A stretch of DNA of 64,000 nucleotides from Nicotiana tabacum (taxonomy: Eukaryota > Streptophyta > Magnoliopsida > Solanales > Solanaceae), in NCBI RefSeq assembly GCF_000715075.1, contig NC_134097.1, positions 65,443,190 through 65,507,189 of the forward strand. Reading direction: 5' to 3'. Shown here piece by piece: positions 9,740-22,710 of this stretch. The notes beneath the pieces were generated by a model. It was not told where the DNA came from, ran no database searches, and was given only the letters and a program-made list of their open reading frames with translations. How positions within the stretch are numbered: the stretch's first letter is position 1; each line of letters starts with the position of its first letter. The position numbers and the translations under genes were made by a program.

Positions 9740-10772
9740 CTATTTTGAAATTATACTCTTATTTTTTAACGCTTCTCCCTGTGTTAATATTCTGGGTAGT
9801 CTTCTTCTCGATGAACCTTCATCTTCACTTTTTGGCAAAGTGACAGCCAGAAATGGATTTGATGTGTCTTTACCGGTTACCATTTGAACCGGACGAGCTG
9901 TATCATTATCCGATACAGTGGATCTTGCTGCATTCATTGGGGAATGCACACCCTTCTCATCCATTTTTGTTTGTGATGTAGAACTTTGTTTTGGACTGTT
10001 CATCTCTGTGTCGTGTTGAGAAATAACTTGAGTCTGGGATAATACAAGTCTCAATGCTTGTACTCTGTGTTCCAATACCTTTACCTGCTCCATAAGTTTA
10101 GTCTTTTCTTTTGCCAGGGTTTCATTTTTCTGGTTTATTCGTTTAAAGGCTTCTATCATTGATGAACAATGATCACAAAATATTATCTTGTCGTTGTCTT
10201 TTCGGATGTTGTATTGAGGGATTTTTTTCTGGGTTTTGTCCGAGTGCTGGGGAGATATAGTAGTTTGGTCCTAGAATTCCTCTTGCATAATCTAATGCTT
10301 CAGTAAAATCATTAAAACCTTTGAAAAGTGATTTTTGTATATCCTTAATGGAATCTAGTACTTCTAACCATGTTTGGAAAATACCATTTGTCTTACCATG
10401 TATAACCACATAATACTTAAATCTTTTATTTTGGTTTTTATCTGTAAAATATTGTCCTAAGGCATTAAGAGACACTATAAAATATTTAGTGTCTTTCTTA
10501 TTATATGCTATCCATAAGTTATCAATTAAACACCATTGAGGTCTGTCTATGACACATTCTGGTAGGACTCTAAATGACATGTTTGATGGTGGAAAAAATA
10601 TTAAATTATGTTTTTCAAAATTTATTCTTTCCATATTAGTCTGTTCTCCCAAAGGATGTGGCTTAAAATGAAGATTACCTAATACTGTCTACAAGTATCT
10701 GTCTGAGGGTGAGGCTTGAATGCCCTTCCCTTTGTCTTCAGTCTTGGAAACTGTTGGTCTCATGTTGTACAT
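9740..10772 (-). pseudogene. Pararetrovirus transactivator/viroplasmin (left arm), broken
   Basis: The protein starts at the ATG at 10772 (MYNMRPTVFKTEDKG). It contains an RNase H1-N-like viroplasmin segment (YYVVIHG...FQTWLEVLDSI), then a Cys/His-poor linker, a coiled-coil-like Lys/Glu/Leu stretch and a Ser/Thr-rich tail with MDEKGVHSPMNAARS. In caulimovirids this protein forms inclusion bodies and allows translation reinitiation. This copy is closed by an in-frame TAG near 10690 and by a one-base homopolymer frameshift near 10215, after which the other frame (10159-9740) continues. The right arm has an intact codon at the first place, so the breaks are arm-specific. Confidence 0.8.
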
Positions 10773-10788
10773 GTAAAATACTTGTTTA

Positions 10789-12033
10789 TTAATTGACAGT
10801 AATTTTAAGCCTACTTAACTGATCTGCTAAATTATTATCTTTTCCTTTAATATGTTCAAAAACCAGATTATATATTGATATAGTATCAATAAAATTTAAC
10901 CATCTTCTTCTACTACTATTCTTTGCGTTTATCTTCTGGTGAAATTTAACTAAGGCTTCGCAATCAGTTCTAATTGTTACTTCTTGTTTATTTAATATAT
11001 ATAATTTAAAACTATTTAATCCGTAAATTACAGCTAATATCTCTGCATCTATACTACTCATATTTCCTTTTTCTTTATATTTACCACTTTGATAAGCACA
11101 TATTTTTTTTGTGCTCCTATCATTAAATTTATTTGGTTTTGCTTTTAGAACTGCTCCCCATCCGTCAAAACTACTGTCTGTTTCTATTATCAAGTAGTCT
11201 GTTTCTAGTGGCATATTTAAATCAAGAATATTTTTTATTTTTTCTTTAATTTTTTGTACTAATTTAATGTCTTCTGTGTTAAAATATTTTTGTCATGTAG
11301 CTCATGTCTTAGTATATAATGGTCCTGCTATTTTTTCTAAGTCTTTTATAAAGTTTCTCGCATAATTTACTATACCCAAAAACTTATGTAGCTCTTTGGT
11401 ACTATCTAATTTCTCTGGCATTTCTAAGGCCTTTTTAGATATATGGGGTTGTAATTTAATTTTTTCATCCCCTAAGATTACTCGTAGAAAATTTATATAA
11501 TTCTTACATAGTTCCTTCTTCTTTTTACTAATTATTATTCCATTATCTAAAAATAATCTAAATACTGTCTATAAATGTCCTAAATGTTATTTTTACTAAA
11601 TACTAATATATCATCTACATATACTAAAACAAATCTCTTATATTCTCCAAATATACTATCCATTTTTCGTTGAAAAATTGGTGGAGCTGTTTTTAGTCCG
11701 AACGACATTACTAACCATTCGAAGTGTCCTTCTGGACAAGTAAATGCAGTCCATTCAATGCTTTCTTCATGCATTTTTACTTGCCAATACCCTGAGTTAC
11801 AGTCAAACTTGCTGAATATCCTTTTTTCTTGTATTCTATTTATTAGTTCTGTTTTATCAGGTAACTTGTATCCATCTGTTCTAGTGTTATCATTAAGTCT
11901 TTTATAGTTTATTACCATTCTTGATTTTCCTCTTACTATCTCACTATGGTTTCTAACCATAAAGGTTGCTGACCTGTGTTTAGAAGTGGATCTTCTTATT
12001 ACTCCTAAATTTATAAGTTCTTTAATTTTTAAG
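10789..12033 (-). pseudogene. Pararetrovirus pol, RT core and RNase H (left arm), broken
   Basis: On the - strand the RT core (MVRNHSEIVRGKSRM, NYKRLNDNT, FDCNSGYW with the catalytic Asp, FGLKTAPP, VYVDDILVF) is followed by a connection and RNase H (IETDSSFDGWGA, IDAEILAVIYGL, IRTDCEAL, DNNLADQLSR), ending at 10789. Copying pregenomic RNA to DNA is the family role. Defects: a stop and small deletion just after the RT core near 11580, and two stops near 11294-11303. The protease region is not in the window. The N-terminal RT part lies across element B at 22562-22710. Confidence 0.85.
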
Positions 12034-15000
12034 TGTGATGACCCGACCCGTCGTCTCGTGAGTTACCACCCTGTTTCCCCTATTTCCTATTTCTTTATGC
12101 TTCATTTTCAGTGTTGGGTGTGAACGAGTTGATTTGGATTGGTTTTAGTAGGAAATGAGACACTTAGTCTCTTTAAGGAAGGTTTGTTTTGGAAAAGTCA
12201 ACCGGTCATTGACTTATGTGTTAGAGGGATCAGATTTGAATTCCGATGATTCGGTTAGCTTCGGGGGATGATTTGTGACTTAGGAGTGTGATCGGAAGTA
12301 TTTTTGGAGGTCCGATGAAGGATTTGGCTTGAATTGGCGAAGTTAGTATTTTGGCGAATTCCGGTTAATAGGTGAGATTTTGATCCGAGAGTCGGAATGG
12401 AATTCCGAGAGTTTCTGTAGCTTATTTAGGTGATTTGGGATATGTGTGCAAAATTTCAGGTCATTCGGACGTGGTTTGGTCGGGTTTTTGATCGAAAGTG
12501 TATTTCAGATGTTTTTAGAAAATTAGGCTTGAATTCGATGAGTTTTGGGTAATTTGATGTTGTTTGAGGTGTTTTGATGATTGGAAGAGGTTTGAATAAT
12601 GTTATGAATTATGTTGGCATGTTTGGTCGGGGTCCCATGAGGCTCAGATAAGTTTTGGAAGAGTTTTTGAAAGATTTTTGCCGTTTGAGCATAAGCATGT
12701 AATGATCCAAAGGTCCATTTTTAGTTCTAGAGATCGAAATTTTATTTCGAGATTTCTAGAATTTTAATAATGAATTATAGGAGTGATCTGCAAAGTTTGG
12801 TCTAATTTCATCAAGTCGCGAATGGGTTTTTGACACGAAACATGAGTTAATTGTTTAACGAGCTAAATTGATATCACACTGAGCAAACGAGCTCCGAATT
12901 GAGTTTCGATTGAAGGACTATGTTCGTATCATTATTTGTGACTCATAGGAACAAGAATCATCGAATTCTGAGTTCGTATGATGGAGTTAGAGCCATTTTA
13001 GTAAAAAGAAAAGTGTTGCAATTTCTGGTTGCTGCTGTATTTTTTTAGCAGCGTCAACAGTAACCGCGCGGGTGAACAGTGACCACGCGTGTGAATAGTA
13101 CTTCCGAAAAATTCTGGGCAAAATGTTTAAAGATATTTCATCCGCAAGCTAAGTCATTTCTTTCACCATTTTTGAGCATTTTGAGAGCTACTTGGGAGCA
13201 ATTGAAGAGGGATTCGAAGAGGATTTATTGGAGGTAAGTTTTATGAGTTAAAAACATGATTATATTGTGAAATCATCCTTGAAATTCATGAAAATATAGC
13301 CAAATTGTAAGAAATTAGGCTTGAAATTGAAATTCTAAATTTGGGATTTGAGTGGCCATTTGTGGTCCGATTTGAGAGATTTTTGTATGTATAGACTCGT
13401 GGCGAGATAAGGAACCCGATGACGTAAAAATTTCTGAGTTTCGAGACATGGGCCCGGGGCTCGGGTTTTGTCAAATTCGTGAATTTTGATATTTTTCTAT
13501 TGCTTTCGATTGGGTATTGTCTCTTTAGCATAATGCGACATATTCATTGTTATTTTGGGCAGATTCGTCGCACAGGGAGGGTAATTTGAGAGGCAATGGC
13601 ATAGCGAGCTAGAGTTTTAGCCAGTTCGAGGTGAGTAATTGATGTAAATGATATCCTGAGGGTTTGAAACCCCGGAATTTCACATTGTAATGCTATATTG
13701 AGGTGACTTGCACGCCAGATAACGGGTGTGGGGTAGAGCACCATTGGGGATTGTGACTTGGTCCGTCCCGAGAGATGTTTTTACCGTGTTTTCTACTTGA
13801 ACTAAATTGAGAATCATCCTTACTTAGATTTAATTGTTACATTTGGGCTTCTTGCCAATTATTTGAATCCTTCAGGGATTGACATCACTGTTTTCGCATA
13901 CATGCATATCATTTGATCTTAGTCCAAGGTTTTAAATACTGTTTTGTAAACTCAGCCATCTTTCTAAGATTTGAACACTTAAATTATATTTCTAAATGAT
14001 ATTTCGGGCTGAGAACTACTATTTTACAAATGCCCAAGGGGCTTATGATGATTTCTGGACTGAGCATGGATCGGGCTGCGCGCCACAGCAGTGTTATATT
14101 GATATTGAGGCCGAGAGCCTGGTTGATTACATTGATATTGAGGCCGAGGGCCTGGTTTATTACATTGATATTGAGGCCGAGGGCCTGGTTGATTACATTG
14201 ATATTGAGACCGAGAGCCTAGGTGATTATACTGATATTGATATGAGGCCGAGGGCCTAGATTTGATGCCATGAGATGGCTTGATATTGCGCTTGGGCTGT
14301 AGGAGCCCCTCAGGAGTCTTTACACACCCCCCTGTGAGCGCCGTCGACGATAAATAAAATGGATGGCTCGGGCTGCACGCCGCAGTGGGTACTAGTGAGT
14401 ACCATCATATGCATTGCATTGCACTCATGCATAGAGTGTACCATCATATGCATTGCATTGCACTCATGCATTTGTTTTTATCTATTATTCATGTCTCAGT
14501 AATTGGTACTCTGATTTAATTGACTTGTTGCTTCACTAATTGTTGTTCTAAACTGCCAGTCATAGTTTACTTTGTATTTTTCCACGATTTCTTATTCTCA
14601 GCCTTTATTTATGTTTATTACTCACAGGGTTGGAGTACTCACATTACTCCCCGCACCTTGCGTGCAGATCCAGGTACACCACAAGCTGAGTGAGGATTTG
14701 TTTAGCTGAGCAGCAGTATCCGGTAGTATTGAGGTAGTTGCATGGCGTTCGCAGCCTTGATTTCTCCCCTTTATCTCTATCTTTTATTCCGCATTTTTCC
14801 TAGACAAACTTGTAATAGGTGGATATTCTGTATTAAAGGCTCATATTCGTGACACCAGATTCTATTGGGCTATGGTATGGTATTTTAATTGAACTTTCGC
14901 AGATTTTATTATTAATGATACACTTGAATGTAATACTTAGTAAATTCTCTGTGATATTTATCTATAATCTGAATAATAAATTTGGGATAATATTGTTGAA

Positions 15001-15060
15001 TGGTCGGGCTTTCCTAGCAGTGTGTTGGGCGCCATCATGACCGGGGTTGGGGTTGTGAGA
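12034..15060 (+). repeat. 5' LTR of element B
   Basis: A 3027-bp LTR begins TGTGATGACCCGACCCG and ends GTTGTGAGA, where the partner LTR ends GTCGTGACA, so its terminal CA has mutated. It differs from the 3' LTR by small substitutions and an indel region near 13050-13120. It contains the mini-hairpin array at 14108-14279. No TATA box stands out. Confidence 0.9.
14108..14279 (+). repeat. 33-bp repeat with GAG-triloop hairpins, LTR B 5' copy
   Basis: Units of about 33 bp (TTGATTACATTGATATTG followed by the hairpin) carry AGGCC-GAG-GGCCT at 14141-14153, 14174-14186 and 14245-14257, decayed forms at 14108-14120 and 14207-14219, and end with GCCAT-GAG-ATGGC at 14267-14279. The repeat is open in two frames only because it is a multiple of three. 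Confidence 0.75.
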
Positions 15061-18000
15061 AGTTGGTATTAGAGCCTAGGTTACTTGGTCTCGTGAGTCA
15101 TGAGCCGGTTTAGTAGAGTCTCGCGGATTGGTACGGAGACGTCTGTATTTATCCTCGAGAGGCTACAGAACCTTTAGGAAAACCTCACATTCTTGAATTC
15201 TTATCGTGCGTCTTTGATTCATCTTGAAAAGAAACTTTTGAAATTCCTTCCATGCATTTGTATGTGCGCATGAGCGCTCAGTATCAGATGTTCCTCGATG
15301 GCTTGTGATTCCCCGATCGAGGGGCGAGGTGTAATATTTGTGAGTTTATGGTGGGCCAGTCTGAAGGACTTGAGGTTGGATCTTTGCCTATGGCTGGAGC
15401 GCCGAGGTGTTGATTGTGTGAGTAAGTGTTTTAAACTTATATGTTCGGTAGTGTCCCCGTTAGTGGAGATGACGGCTGTGGCTATGTGAGGAGTATGTTA
15501 GTGCTACGAGGCATATCCATATGAATTGGAAGCGACGAGAAGGGGGTCTGTTGAATGATGGAAGAATTAGTCGATGCTTGAAGTCTATCTTGATTCAAGT
15601 TATAGTCCGAGTTATGGGCGTTTGAAGAATCTTTTCATGACTCCTAGTTGGGAGTGAAGTAAATTTCATGTTGCGGTATGAGTACAAACTCAGGAAGATC
15701 AACTGACTGCGTAATGCTTATGGCGGTGGAAGGTATACGAAAATGTTATATTGAGACGAAGCAGGTGGGTTATCTCTCGCGAAGTGTGCTAAGGCGGTGT
15801 GATCCTCATGTGAATGACAGAATATTTCATGTGCAAATGAATTGTAAGTGTTGAAGTTCAAAATTTATGGTTCACTTAAGAGAGTGAGTGTAACTATTGC
15901 GAGATTGCCAAAGAGTTGAAGTACTAGATGAAATGTGTTTACACAAGCTTATAGAGGATTTGAGTTTAACCTCACTATGGTATTGAGGCAACAATGGAGT
16001 ATATGCGTTATAAGTATAGTGTGTTGTGATCTATGGCTTCGAGCCAAGTTAGGGAGCTTGCTATTGGTTAGCGGATTGTGCGGTTATATACTATGTTAGT
16101 TCCGATTTGATGTATGCTGGTGAATTAGTTCTGGTTGTGGAAATTGGGCCGAGAATGGCACGAGTGAAGGAATTTTTTTGACAAGATGTCATGAGCTCGG
16201 ATGAGCAGGAGATAAGTTTCGATGTTTACGGTAAGTTGGTATTGTCTTCAGCGTCACCTAAGATCGGTGTTTTGTAAAAAGGGTTTTGCGTCCTGGTTAA
16301 TGATTCTTGATCTCTCTTCAGCGTTAGTGCGGCCGGTGGTTTGGAGGTACACTCCAGATATTGTTGTGGTAGGTTGTGGGAGTGTGTCCCACGGTAAGAT
16401 TATATAAGTGTGATGTGATCACTTGATTTGATTAGATGTAAACCAAGTATGAAGTTTGCGATGGTGTCGTTAAATAGAAGATTCATGCCTTGAGGGCACT
16501 TGGAATTTTGGGTTGTGAACTGGGGAGGATTACCCCTATTGTGATGGTTGTTCTTGTGTGTTATGAGAAAAATGGGAGTTATTATGGACCTTTGAAAGGT
16601 TATCAGACTAGTTCAGTGTGATCAGAATCAGCTTGAAGTCGGTGGATAGATTTACTATGAATAATGGCTCTATATCAGGCCAGATGTGTGCATTTTAGTA
16701 ACGCGATCCTCATGGAGGAGTAGTTAGGTTGATGTTTCGTTGTCAGATATTTCGTGTAGTGATGCATTGCACCGTGTGAGTTGTGAGACGGCTTGAGAAA
16801 TTGCTATGTGTTGAGAATCCACGTAGGAATGACGTTATATGAGCATCTTGGCTCTTGAAATTCAGATTGTACATCGCACCTCAGTTGTGCTTGAGATTGT
16901 AGCTTATAACGCTATATGTCCCTCAAAGATATTATTATGCACTTAGCATGCTTACGACGGATACTCGGTATTTTGTTGTAATGAGCAAATTTGGCTTGAT
17001 GTGCATCTCATTATGTGAGATCTATGTGTGGATCGGGCGGCACGCCGCCATGGGTATGTTATCAGGATCGGGTTGCACATCGCAACAATGTGATGTTGAG
17101 TATAGTTTTCTATATGCTATTTTGTATGACTTGCTTCCTATTTTCTAAGGAAAGTCCGTATTAGTGCGTGGGATTGGTAATTCCTTCCAGAGTTCGTTTT
17201 CATTTTTGTATCACGTTCGAATTGGTAGCCTATTGGCATATTGGGGCATCATATGCGGCTTTTGATTATGTCTGGGTGGCTTATTGCCTGAGCAGTTCGT
17301 AATGGGTGAGATGAGATCATTGAATTCGAGATCAGTGCAATCTGAGTATATGAAGTAAATTAAGGGGCTAAGACCATTGTTTGGTTCATAATGAGGTGAT
17401 AGTTCTTGCCAGAAGTATAGACCCAATAAATTGTTGATTCGGCGGTGTTATGAATTTATACAAATCTCATCAGTCGTATCGGTATTGTAAGAATTTGAAC
17501 AAGACCTATGTATGTCATGCAGAGCATGGGATGTGTAATGATTTTTCTTCTAGATGGGATCAATGGAAGTTCTTGACTAGTTGAGTACGTAAACGTTCAT
17601 GGTTCGGAAAGGAGGTGAAGTCCTCATGTTACCTTAGGATGGTATGGTATATGCGATATGTTGTAAAGGATTGAGATTTGAGTGTGTAAGGTTACAGTTA
17701 AGTTCTGAATAGAAATTCATAGCATTCTTAGGTGGTACGGGCAGCTTTAGGTGATTAGAGAAATGAGCTTCAGATGATTAGGGTGAATGATCTTCAGATG
17801 ATTAAGGAAATGGTATTGCTAATTGGAAGTGATTTGACGAGAGTATATGTCTCAGAAAAAGGTAATGTGATTAAACTGATGATATTTCGGTAATGTTGCA
17901 GCATGTTCTTGGTGGGTCCACTGGTGGTATTCGGGTTTGCTTGGTAGCACAGGAAAATTTTGAGTATCTGTCATGGAATGATTGGGTATCAAGGGTGTCC

Positions 18001-19594
18001 ATGTATTCGCACGGTGGAAACTGGAATCAGGTATGATGATTTGTGTGCCATATGGAGTTGGAGACTGGATTTCTCATGCCAGGATAGGTTGTGGTGGTGG
18101 ATCGTGTGTATTCGGCACCGTTTAGCGGCAATCGAGATTTGGAGGATCGAGTGGATCTTTGTTTGCTGGTATGTTAGATTTATGATGTGATGTCGGAATT
18201 CAGACTGGTTGTCTTAGTGTTGAGTGATTTTGAACTATTGCGCTACGGGCAATACCAAAAATGCCACGGGTTGAGTGATGAAGTGCGTTGAATTATGTTC
18301 TAGCAGAGTGGTTTATATTTCAAAGGACCAGCGGACGGTTGGGAAGGATTGCTTTCTTAATTGGGCATTCGTGATGGATGTCAGTGCAAAGGTTGCTATC
18401 ATTAATTCAGTTCCGGTGTTGGGGGACTTTTCATATGAGTTTCATATGGCTAGGTTTGTTGTCGGGCGAGGTTGTTGATTTCGGTATTAATTTGGTGTCG
18501 GGCACCGGATCGTCTGGCTCCGATAGGAGTTGTAATAGTGGAACTCGAGCAGGATGAGTAATTGGGTGTTGCTCGGTTAATAACGTACCAGTTATTTTCT
18601 ATCAGGTTTGCGTGGTGTGTGTTATTTGTTTCACCATGGGTGTAATGATTTGCTTTGGCTCCAGACAACAATTGAGCATGGTTGTCGATTTCAAGCATAG
18701 TGACTTGAGGTGTTTCCTGTGGAGTAGTATTTGGATAGGAACGCGCGTTGCAGCAAAGTTGTGTGGAAACATGACATTGCGGGTAAAATTTGTGTGTCAT
18801 GTTTCTATGATGTGAGACAGGGTCTAAGCCTTGTGTTGTGGCAGTACTGGCGAGTTTGAGGTACAACTCTCTCAGTTGAGTCATTTTCATGAATTGAGTA
18901 TGTTCGGACCGTTTGTTATTGGTGCACGTATTATGCAAGTTGTGGCTTAGGCATGTATTGATGTGTCATGTCACCTGAGTAGTGTGTTTGGTCAGAAGAG
19001 ATCGTTGAAATCATTAATGAATGCGAACGAATTCGATTTCAGTATGTGTGATGGGGAAAATATTGAGGTTCGGTTCAAAATTTTCTATGGTAATTACCAA
19101 GAGAGAAATGACTTCATGAATGGGTGACATAGGAAATGTTTATGATTTATTACGTGTTTCCTTTATCATGGGAGTATGTGGAAGTGTTGGAATGAGGCTT
19201 TAGTTGTTAAGAGGTTTCCTATCGATATTCGATTATTATATGCAGCTACTGTGAATAGAAATTATCGTTTCGAGTGTTTGAGTTATGTGGTATATAAGAT
19301 AATTGCACCTGATGTTGCAGGTATGAGTTATTACAGCTGATTCGGGCTTATTCTGAGTATGGATGTGAAGTTCTAATCTTGTGTATGATTTCGAAAGTTG
19401 CAGTGTGGTTCTATGGTTTATGGACTAGATGGATTGTGAAATTTCAGCTATGTTGTGTTATCGGACCTATGCGAGATAGGGTAGTGTGGGATCACCCACG
19501 GGTATATTCTTGGTAAAGTCGCTCAGCTATTGGTTGGCTTCTAGGACAACTCTGGGTACGCTTGAGGACAATAGTTTGTTTAAGTTGGGGAGGA
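15061..19594 (+). other. Interior of element B, no recognisable coding
   Basis: After the primer site TGGTATTAGAGC (15064-15075, tRNA-Met type as in chromoviruses) come 4.5 kb with no ORF longer than about 160 codons and no gag or pol motif in any frame. It holds a phrase repeated from the LTR (GATCGGG..GCACGCCG near 17032-17090). It ends with the purine tract TGGGGAGGA (19586-19594). Either a very decayed interior or a non-coding replacement of the LARD type. Confidence 0.75.
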
Positions 19595-22561
19595 TGTGAC
19601 AACCCGACCCGTCGTCTCGTGAGTTACCGCCCCGTTTCCCCCATTTTCTATTTCTTTATGCTTCATTATCAGTATTAGGTGTGAACGAGTTGATTTGGAT
19701 TGGTTTTGGTAGGAAATGAGACACTTAGTCTTTTTAAGGAAGGTTTGTTTTGGAAAATTCAACCAGACGTTGACTTATGTGTTAGAGGGCTCGGATTTGA
19801 ATCCCGATGATTCGGTTAGCTTCGGGGGATGATTTATGACTTAGGAGCGCGATCAGAATGCATTTTAGAAGTTCGTGGAAGGATTTGGCTTGAATTGGCG
19901 AAGTTAGTATTTTGGCGAATTCCGGTTGATAGGTGAGATTTTGATCCGAGAGTCGGAATGGAATTCCGTGAGTTTCTGTAGCTTATTTAGGTGATTTGGA
20001 ATGTGTGTGCAAAATTTCAGGTCATTCGGACGTGGTTTGGTTAGGTTTTTGATCGAAAGTGTATTTCGGAAGTTTTTAGAAAATTAGGCTTGAATTCGAT
20101 GAGTTTTGGGTAATTTGATGTTGTTTGAGGTGTTTTGATGATTGGAAGAGGTTTGAATAATGTTATGAATTATGTTGGCATGTTTGGTCGGGGTCCCATG
20201 AGGCTCGGATAAGTTTTGGAAGAGTTTTTGGAAGATTTTTGCCGTTTGAGCATAAGCATGTAATGATCCAAAGGTCCATTTTTAGTTCTAGAGATCGAAA
20301 TTTTATTTCGAGATTTCCCAAATTTAAATAATGAATTATAGGAGTGATCTGCAAAGTTTGGTCTAATTTCATCAAGTCGCGATTGGGTTTTTGACACGAA
20401 ATATGAGTTAATTGTTTAATGAGCTAAATGGATATCGCACTGAGCAAACGAGCACCGAATTGAGTTTTGATTGAACGACTATGTTCGTATCATTATTTGT
20501 GACTCATAGGAACAAGAATCATCGAATTCTAAGTTCGTATGATGGAGTTAGAGCCATTTTAGTAAAAAGAAAAGTGCTGCAATTTCTGGCTGCTGCTGTA
20601 TTTTTTTAGCAGCGTGAATACTTGGGATTTAGAGCCATTTCTGGGCAAAATGTTTAAAGAAATTTCATCCGCGAGCTAAGTCATGTCTTTCATCATTTTG
20701 AGAGTTACTTCGGAGCAATTGAAGAGGGATTCGAAGAGGATTGATTGAATGTAAGTTTTATGAGTTAAAAACATGATTATATTGTGAAATCATCCATGAA
20801 ATTCATGCAAATATAGCCAAATTGTAAGAAATTAGGGCTTGAAATTGAAATTCTAAATTTGGGATTTGAGGGGCCATTTGTGGTCCGATTTGAGAGATTT
20901 TTGTATGTATAGACTCGTGGCGAGATAAGGAACCCGATGACGTAAAACTTTCTGAGTTTCGAGACATGGGCCCGGGGCTCGGGTTTTGTCAAATTCGTGA
21001 ATTTTGATATTTTTGATTGCTTTCGATTGGGTATTGTCTCTTTAGCATAATGCGACATATTCGTTGTGATTTTGGGCAGATTCATCGCACGAGGAGGGTA
21101 ATTAGAGAGGCAAGGGTATAACGAGCTAGACTTTGACCGTCTTGAGGTGAGTAATTGATGTAATTGATGTCCTGAGGGTTTGAAACCCCGGAATTTCACA
21201 TCGTAACGCTATATTGGGGTGACTTGCACGCCGGATAACGGGCGTGGGGTAGAGCACCATTGGGGATTGTGACTTGATCCGTCCCGAGAGATGTTTTTAC
21301 CGTGTTTTCTACTTGAACTAAATTGAGAATCATCCTTACTTGGATTTAATTGTTACATTTAGGCTTCTTGACAATTATTTGAATCCTTCAGGGATTGACA
21401 TCACTATTTTCGCATACATGCATATCATTTGATCTCAGTCCAAGGTTTTAAATACTGTTTTGCAAACTCAGCCATCTTTCTAAGATTTGAAAACTTAAAT
21501 GATATTTCGGGCTGAGAACTACTGTTTTACAAATGCCCAAGGGCTTATGATGATTTCTGGACTGAGCATGGATCGGGCTGCGTGCCGCAGCAGTGTTATA
21601 TTGATATTGAGCCCGAGAGCCTGATTGATTACATTGATATTGAGGCCGAGGGCCTGGTTGATTACATTGATATTGTGGTCGAGGGCCTGGTTGATTACAT
21701 TTATATTGAGGCCGAGAGCCTGGGTGATTATACTGATATTGATATGAGACCGAGGGCCTAGATTTGATGCCACGAGATGGCTTGATATTACGCTTGGGCT
21801 GTAGGAGCCCCTCCGGAGTCTATACACACCCCCAGTGAGTGTCGTCGACGATAAATAAAATGGATGGCTCGGGCTGCACGCCGCAGTGGGTACTAGAGAG
21901 TACCATCATATGCATTGCATTGCACTCATGCATAGAGTGTACCATCATATGCATTACATTGCACTCATGCATTTGTTTTTATCTGTTATACCTGTCTCAG
22001 TAATTGGTACTCTGATTTAATTGACTTGTTGCTTCACTAGTTGTTGTTCTAAACTGCGAGTCATAGTTTACTTTGTATTTTTCCACGATTTCTTATTCTC
22101 AGCCTTTATTGATGTTTATTACTCACTAGGTCGGAGTACTCACATTATTCCCTGCACCTTGCGTGCAGATCCAGGTACACCACAGGCTGAGTGAGGATTC
22201 GTTTAGCTGAGCAGCAGTATCCGGGAGTATTGAGGTAGCTGCATGGCGTTCGCAGCCTTGATCTCTCCCCTCTATCTCTATCTTTTATTCCGCATTTTTC
22301 CTAGACAGACTTGTAATAGGTGGATATTCTGTATTAGAGGCTCATATTCGTGACACCAGATTCTATTGGGCTATGGTGTGGTATTTTAATTGAACTTCCG
22401 CAGATTTTATTATTAATTATACACTTGAATGTAATGACTTAGTAAATTCTCTGTGATATTTATCTATAATCTGAATAAGAAATTTGGGATAATGTTGTTG
22501 AATGTCGGGCTTGCCTAGCAGTGTGTTGGGCGCCATCATGATCAGGGTTGGGGTCGTGACA
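19595..22561 (+). repeat. 3' LTR of element B
   Basis: A 2967-bp LTR starts TGTGACAACCCGACCCG and ends GGTCGTGACA, closely related to the copy at 12034-15060. Its hairpin repeat is at 21610-21781. Confidence 0.9.
21610..21781 (+). repeat. 33-bp repeat with GAG-triloop hairpins, LTR B 3' copy
   Basis: Same array as in the 5' LTR, with a perfect AGGCC-GAG-GGCCT near 21643 and several units with one unpaired position. It ends with GCCAC-GAG-ATGGC at 21769-21781, one pairing changed. Confidence 0.7.
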
Positions 22562-22710
22562 TGAAGTCTTCTAGATCTTGATTTGTAGCTTCTATTGAGG
22601 CTGTTTTAATTATATATTCTGGATTAATTATATCTAGTTTACACATAACCTTATTGTTTTCCCAATGTTTTAAAGGTTTTTCTCTGATTATTTCTATTTC
22701 ATTTAAACAG
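22562..22710 (-). pseudogene. Pararetrovirus pol, N-terminal RT piece of left arm
   Basis: Read on the - strand this 149-bp piece encodes the stretch just before the RT core (LNEIEIIREKPLKHWENN, then PEYIIKTASIEATNQDLEDF). It continues the left arm across element B. At 22710/22711 it meets the right arm head to head; 22562-22618 is also present, inverted, from 22711 onward, and about 92 bp (22619-22710) are unique to this arm. Confidence 0.8.

Larger units (their letters stand above)
7667..12033 (-). mobile_element. Endogenous pararetrovirus, left arm (Caulimoviridae, solendovirus-like)
   Basis: An integrated plant pararetrovirus fragment is read on the - strand. From 12033 downward come RT, RNase H, transactivator/viroplasmin, a small Pro/Ser ORF, a promoter with TATA, a poly(A) signal, the leader with a small ORF, and the start of ORF1. 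A further RT piece lies beyond element B at 22562-22710. The RT with YVDD and the gene order RT-RNase H then viroplasmin are those of caulimovirids. The tobacco-vein-clearing-virus type (solendovirus) is inferred from protein character and a likely Nicotiana host. It is defective: stops and frameshifts in pol and viroplasmin, and no complete ORF1, movement or coat region. Confidence 0.85.
12034..22561 (+). mobile_element. Element B: non-autonomous Ty3/gypsy element with two LTRs
   Basis: A complete LTR element of 10.5 kb: LTR 12034-15060, tRNA-Met-type primer site 15064, 4.5 kb interior, purine tract, LTR 19595-22561. It lies inside the left pararetrovirus arm. The flanks TTAAG (12029-12033) and TGAAG (22562-22566) form a 5-bp target duplication with one later change, as the uninterrupted right arm reads TGAAG there. 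No gag or pol is visible, so it would depend on another chromovirus, plausibly a relative of A, whose LTR ends are alike. Confidence 0.9.

Noticed and set aside
13996..14259. 87-codon ORF with DYIDIEAEGLV repeats
   Set aside because: Translation of the 33-bp hairpin repeat in LTR B; other frames are open as well.
18450..18938. 162-codon ORF in the interior of element B
   Set aside because: No recognisable domain, opposite to element direction, composition as the surrounding non-coding DNA.
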